Below the pieces are notes generated by a model that was not told the DNA's origin, searched no databases, and saw nothing but the letters and a program-made list of their open reading frames with translations. A program made the position numbers and the translations under genes. 64,000 bases of DNA from Chelatococcus asaccharovorans (GTDB taxonomy: Bacteria; Pseudomonadota; Alphaproteobacteria; Rhizobiales; Beijerinckiaceae), in contig NZ_QJJK01000010.1 in the NCBI RefSeq assembly GCF_003201475.1, positions 247,536-311,535 of the forward strand, read 5' to 3'. Below are positions 61,494-64,000 of the stretch, one piece after another; positions within the stretch are counted from its first letter, which is position 1, and every line of letters starts with the position of its first letter.

Positions 61494-61521
61494 TCGATAC
61501 TGATATGATATCGCTCGATAC
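61494..61521. promoter_or_regulatory. LysR-type operator candidate: direct repeats TCGATAC around GATATGATATC
   Basis: TCGATAC occurs at 61494-61500 and 61515-61521, exactly 21 bp (two helical turns) apart. Between them lies the 11-bp perfect palindrome GATATGATATC (61502-61512). The cluster is just upstream of the LysR start (61539) and in the divergent promoter of the VOC operon. Confidence 0.55.
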
Positions 61522-61538
61522 ATGGACGGGGAGCCGGC

Positions 61539-62447
61539 ATGAAGCTTCATCACTTCGAGGAGGTCGTCGCCATTGCCGAACGCGGTAGCGTCCGGGCCGC
61601 TTCGCGCCATCTGCGCATGGCCCAGCCGGCGCTGACGCGCAGCCTCGCGCTGCTCGAACGCGAGCTGGGCGCACCGCTCTTCGAGCGCCGCGCCCGTGGC
61701 GTCGTCGCCACCCCCTTCGGTCAGGCCTTTATCGCGCGTGCGCGCTCGATCCTGTCGGAGATTCGGCGCACTCGCGAGGAGATGGAACAGCTGCGCGGTG
61801 CAGGCACCGGCACCGTGACGGTTGGCCTCTCGATCGCCGCGCATCTGGCATTGTTGCCATCCAGCTTGCGGCTCTTTCGGGCGCGCTACCCGAACATCAA
61901 GCTGCATATCATCGAGGGCTTTTACCCGACGCTCGAAACCCGGCTGCGGGACGGTTCCGTCGATTTCTACATCGGCCCCGAGGGCGGGGCGCAGGCGGTC
62001 CCGGAGCTCAGCCGCGAAGTGCTGTTCCAGAACCGCCGCGTCGTGCTCTGCCGAGCCGGGCATCCGCTGGCGGGTGCGACCTCGTTGCGCGAACTCGTCG
62101 GTCAGGACTGGGTCACGACCTCGATCACGGCGGACGAGACCGCCGAGATCGATACCCTTTTCGTCCGTCACGACTTGCCGGCCCCGCATCTGGCCGTGCG
62201 CAGTCAATCGGCGCTGACCTTGCTGACCTGCCTCGCCAACAGCGATCTGCTCGCGATGGTGCCAAGCCAATGGCAGGATTTCGAGACGGTTGGGCAGGCC
62301 ATGACCACGATCGACGTGGTCGAGCAGCTCACCGCCCCGGCCCTCGTCGTGGTGCGCCGCGCCGATCTGCCACTGACGCCTGCGGCGCTGCATCTGCTCG
62401 ACCTGATGCGACGAGCGAGATCGCGCCTGGCTGAGGGAGCGCCATGA
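61539..62447 (+). CDS. LysR-family regulator of the aromatic operon
   Basis: A 302-residue regulator: HTH MKLHHFEEVVAIAERGSVRAASRHL then MAQPALTRSLALLE, linker helix to about 85, and an effector domain (TVTVGLSIAAHLALLP, VDFYIGPEGG). It is divergent from the VOC-SnoaL-FAD-Liv operon and most likely activates it in response to an aromatic ligand. Confidence 0.93.
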   Translation: MKLHHFEEVVAIAERGSVRAASRHLRMAQPALTRSLALLERELGAPLFERRARGVVATPFGQAFIARARSILSEIRRTREEMEQLRGAGTGTVTVGLSIAAHLALLPSSLRLFRARYPNIKLHIIEGFYPTLETRLRDGSVDFYIGPEGGAQAVPELSREVLFQNRRVVLCRAGHPLAGATSLRELVGQDWVTTSITADETAEIDTLFVRHDLPAPHLAVRSQSALTLLTCLANSDLLAMVPSQWQDFETVGQAMTTIDVVEQLTAPALVVVRRADLPLTPAALHLLDLMRRARSRLAEGAP

Positions 62448-62529
62448 CGACAGAGCCGACACGCGAAGAACGGCGCCGCGCTCTGGGGCACGCGCGGTGT
62501 TCCGCGCCGGATCGGCGGCGGGACAGCGC

Positions 62530-63288
62530 CTATCGTTTCTGATGAACCACCGCGCTCGGCCCGCTCTCCGACGGCTCGGGGCGATCCACCGAGGCCCCGA
62601 TCATCTGTGCCAGCGTCCCGAGTTCGTCCTGGATCGCATGAATGACGTCGGAAGGCCCGGCGCGGCGAGACGCTTCCGGGCGCGATATGGAGCCGACGGC
62701 CATGCCGGTGACGACGGCGGCGACGGCGGCGGCATCGCGCTGACCCTTCGGATTGAACCACCAGGCCGGCCAGTTGCACATGCCGAAAATCGTCAGCGCT
62801 GCGATCTGGGGCTCCGCCGCGCGGAACTCTCCGGATCTGATACCCGCATCGATGATGGCGGCCAGTTCCGCCAAGGCCTCGCGCTTGCCCTTGCGGTGGC
62901 GTTCGGCCAGCGAGGGCGGCAGATTGGCCTCGTCGCGCTCGAGAACGCGGAAATGCGACGGCTGGGCCAAGACCCTCATGACCAGCATATGGGCCGCCGC
63001 CTCGAGCTGGCCGCGCGGTGTCAGATCCGTCCGGCGGCGAATCTCGATCAGCAACGTGGAGGATGTCAGCGTGACCTCTTCCACCAGCGCCGCGAGAAAA
63101 GCCTCCTTCGAGCTGAAATAGTGATAGAGCGAGGTGCGGCCGATATTGGCCGTATCGGCAATGTCGCGCAGCGTCGTCCCGGCGTAGCCATTGCGGGCGA
63201 AAAGCTCCGTGGCATGGTCGAGAAGCTCACGCTCCATCAGCTCCTTGCGTGGGCCCGTCTTCTCCTTGTGGGGGCCGGTCTTGGCCAT
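62530..63288 (-). CDS. TetR-family regulator
   Basis: A 252-residue protein, ATG at 63288 after AAGGAGAAGCGA. The N-terminal HTH reads LFARNGYAGTTLRDIADTANIGRTSLYHYFSSKEAFLAALV (in parts: GYAGTTLRDIADTANI, GRTSLYHYFSSKEAF). The ligand domain includes PAWWFNPKG and FGMCNW, a pattern common in AcrR/KstR2-like regulators. It converges on the LysR gene and has no obvious divergent partner apart from transposase DNA, so its target is unclear. A Lys-rich N-terminal tail (HKEKTGPRKE) precedes the HTH. Confidence 0.92.
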   Translation of the reverse strand: MAKTGPHKEKTGPRKELMERELLDHATELFARNGYAGTTLRDIADTANIGRTSLYHYFSSKEAFLAALVEEVTLTSSTLLIEIRRRTDLTPRGQLEAAAHMLVMRVLAQPSHFRVLERDEANLPPSLAERHRKGKREALAELAAIIDAGIRSGEFRAAEPQIAALTIFGMCNWPAWWFNPKGQRDAAAVAAVVTGMAVGSISRPEASRRAGPSDVIHAIQDELGTLAQMIGASVDRPEPSESGPSAVVHQKR

Positions 63289-63583
63289 TCGCTTCTCCTT
63301 GCCGGGCGAAGGCGGCCCTGTTGTGCGGACGCCGGCATGACGCTTCGCAGCAGGGACGCTCGCATTCTCACACCGGCGACCATCCGTGCGAAACGGTGAG
63401 TCGCCGTGCTCGGAGCCAAGATTTAGACCATCGCACGGAAAAGGGGAGACCGATTTCGCGCGAGCAACGCGCTCAATTCTTCGACCGATCACCTTTCAAG
63501 GTCATCGCGCGGCGGTTCGGACGCGATCACGGTGCCGGCGCATCGGATTTGCCAGGAATGGCGCTGTTTTTCCGTCACACGCG

Positions 63584-63599
63584 CGACATCTAGATGTCG
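63584..63599. repeat. 16-bp perfect palindrome CGACATCTAGATGTCG near the IS481 left end
   Basis: The palindrome stands about 80 bp before the transposase start, at what may be the end of the insertion element or its target. The stretch 63289-63583 to its left contains only the leader of the TetR gene and no recognisable gene. Confidence 0.35.
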
Positions 63600-63679
63600 A
63601 AGCTATGAAGGTTGTTCATCCGGGGCCGGGATGTGAGGTTGGGGTTGCGAAGCCAACCAACCCTGACCGGAGCGCCCGG

Positions 63680-64000
63680 ATGAACATGCATGAGAATGCG
63701 CGGATGACCGTTCACGGTCGAGTCCTTCTGGTGAATCGGATCGTGGCAGGGGGCTGGCGCGTCGCGGATGCTGCGCGAGCGGCCGGGATTTCCGAGCGCA
63801 CGGCCTACAAGTGGCTGGCCCGGTTCCGGGCGGGCGGCGAGCGGATGCTTCACGACAGGAGCTCGGCGCCCGGCCGGATGCCGCATGCGACACCGGTCGC
63901 GACGATCGAGGCCGTCGAGGGACTTCGCCGGCGGCGCCTGAGTGGCCCGGCCATCGCGCGCGAGCTCGGCCTGCCTCGCTCGACCGTCGGCGCGATCCTG
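63680..64000 (+). CDS. IS481-family transposase, N-terminal 107 residues (runs off the right edge)
   Basis: The frame opens at the ATG at 63680 and continues to base 64000. It starts MNMHENARMTVHGRVLLVNRI, followed by a helix-turn-helix with AARAAGISERTAYKWLARFRAGG and HDRSSAPGRMPHAT, then a second HTH (LSGPAIARELGLPRSTVGAIL). This double-HTH start is typical of IS481 transposases. The DDE domain would lie beyond the window. It may be an intact insertion. Confidence 0.9.
   Translation, partial: MNMHENARMTVHGRVLLVNRIVAGGWRVADAARAAGISERTAYKWLARFRAGGERMLHDRSSAPGRMPHATPVATIEAVEGLRRRRLSGPAIARELGLPRSTVGAIL

Noticed and set aside
1..64000. tRNA, rRNA genes, CRISPR arrays or phage genes
   Set aside because: No cloverleaf, rRNA-like stretch, regularly spaced repeats or phage structural genes were recognised by reading; a tRNAscan or CRISPR-finder run was not possible.

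Overview
The window is GC-rich alphaproteobacterial DNA, most likely from a Hyphomicrobiales bacterium (Bosea/Chelatococcus-like; inferred from gene content, Leu-CTC-rich codon use in the flanks and short dispersed dyad repeats familiar from that order). No rRNA, tRNA or CRISPR array was seen. It is accessory, catabolic DNA: about 60 supported protein genes dominated by ABC importers, PLP enzymes, M24 'pitta-bread' hydrolases, flavin monooxygenases and one-gene regulators.

Layout. (1) 1-9.7 kb: the start of a phnC-type ATPase gene running off the left edge, a PAS-kinase-receiver hybrid sensor, a small secreted protein, a Zn alcohol dehydrogenase, then a cupin / Gfo-Idh-MocA oxidoreductase / TIM-barrel-AAA+ regulator set, with a half-barrel protein and an SRPBCC protein nearby. 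(2) 9.7-10.9 kb: a graveyard of four gene fragments (TIM-barrel protein, IS3 transposase, AhpC peroxiredoxin, IS481 transposase). (3) 11.0-23.0 kb, 'locus A': leftward unit of argininosuccinate-lyase-like enzyme, dipeptide-type binding protein, M24 hydrolase, two permeases and a cystathionine-lyase-like PLP enzyme; divergent rightward unit of a metal-less M24 homologue and a class-V PLP enzyme; LysR regulator. (4) 23.4-53.1 kb, 'locus B': about 25 genes in Leu-CTG-rich, Rhodobacterales-style codon use, ending at an IS3 remnant that abuts a truncated DUF3991-type gene. It holds the same core set as locus A (M24, class-V PLP enzyme, cystathionine-lyase-like enzyme, Dpp-type importer, metal-deficient M24) plus an FMN alpha-hydroxy-acid dehydrogenase, RidA, a second ABC importer, an enolase-superfamily enzyme, two NAD(P)-type dehydrogenases, an HTH-citrate-synthase-like fusion, two LLM monooxygenases, a flavin reductase, a class-IV aminotransferase, a creatininase-like protein, an amidase and GntR/IclR/LysR regulators. 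(5) 53.3-62.5 kb: mobile-element backbone fragment, then a leftward aromatic-type operon (VOC ring-cleavage-like enzyme, SnoaL-like protein, FAD hydroxylase, complete Liv-type importer) under a divergent LysR, and a TetR. (6) 63.6-64 kb: start of an IS481 transposase.

How it may work. Loci A and B look like two independently acquired versions of one pathway: a Dpp-type importer brings in a peptide- or opine-like amino compound, an M24 enzyme hydrolyses it, and two PLP enzymes cleave or transaminate the products. The substrate cannot be named from sequence. In locus B, near-identical palindromes in front of the binding-protein/M24 pair (25.9-26.1 kb) and in front of the IclR gene (47.5 kb) suggest that one IclR regulator reunites an importer whose genes are split by 20 kb. 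This shared, twice-present gene set is the best candidate for an undescribed system here.
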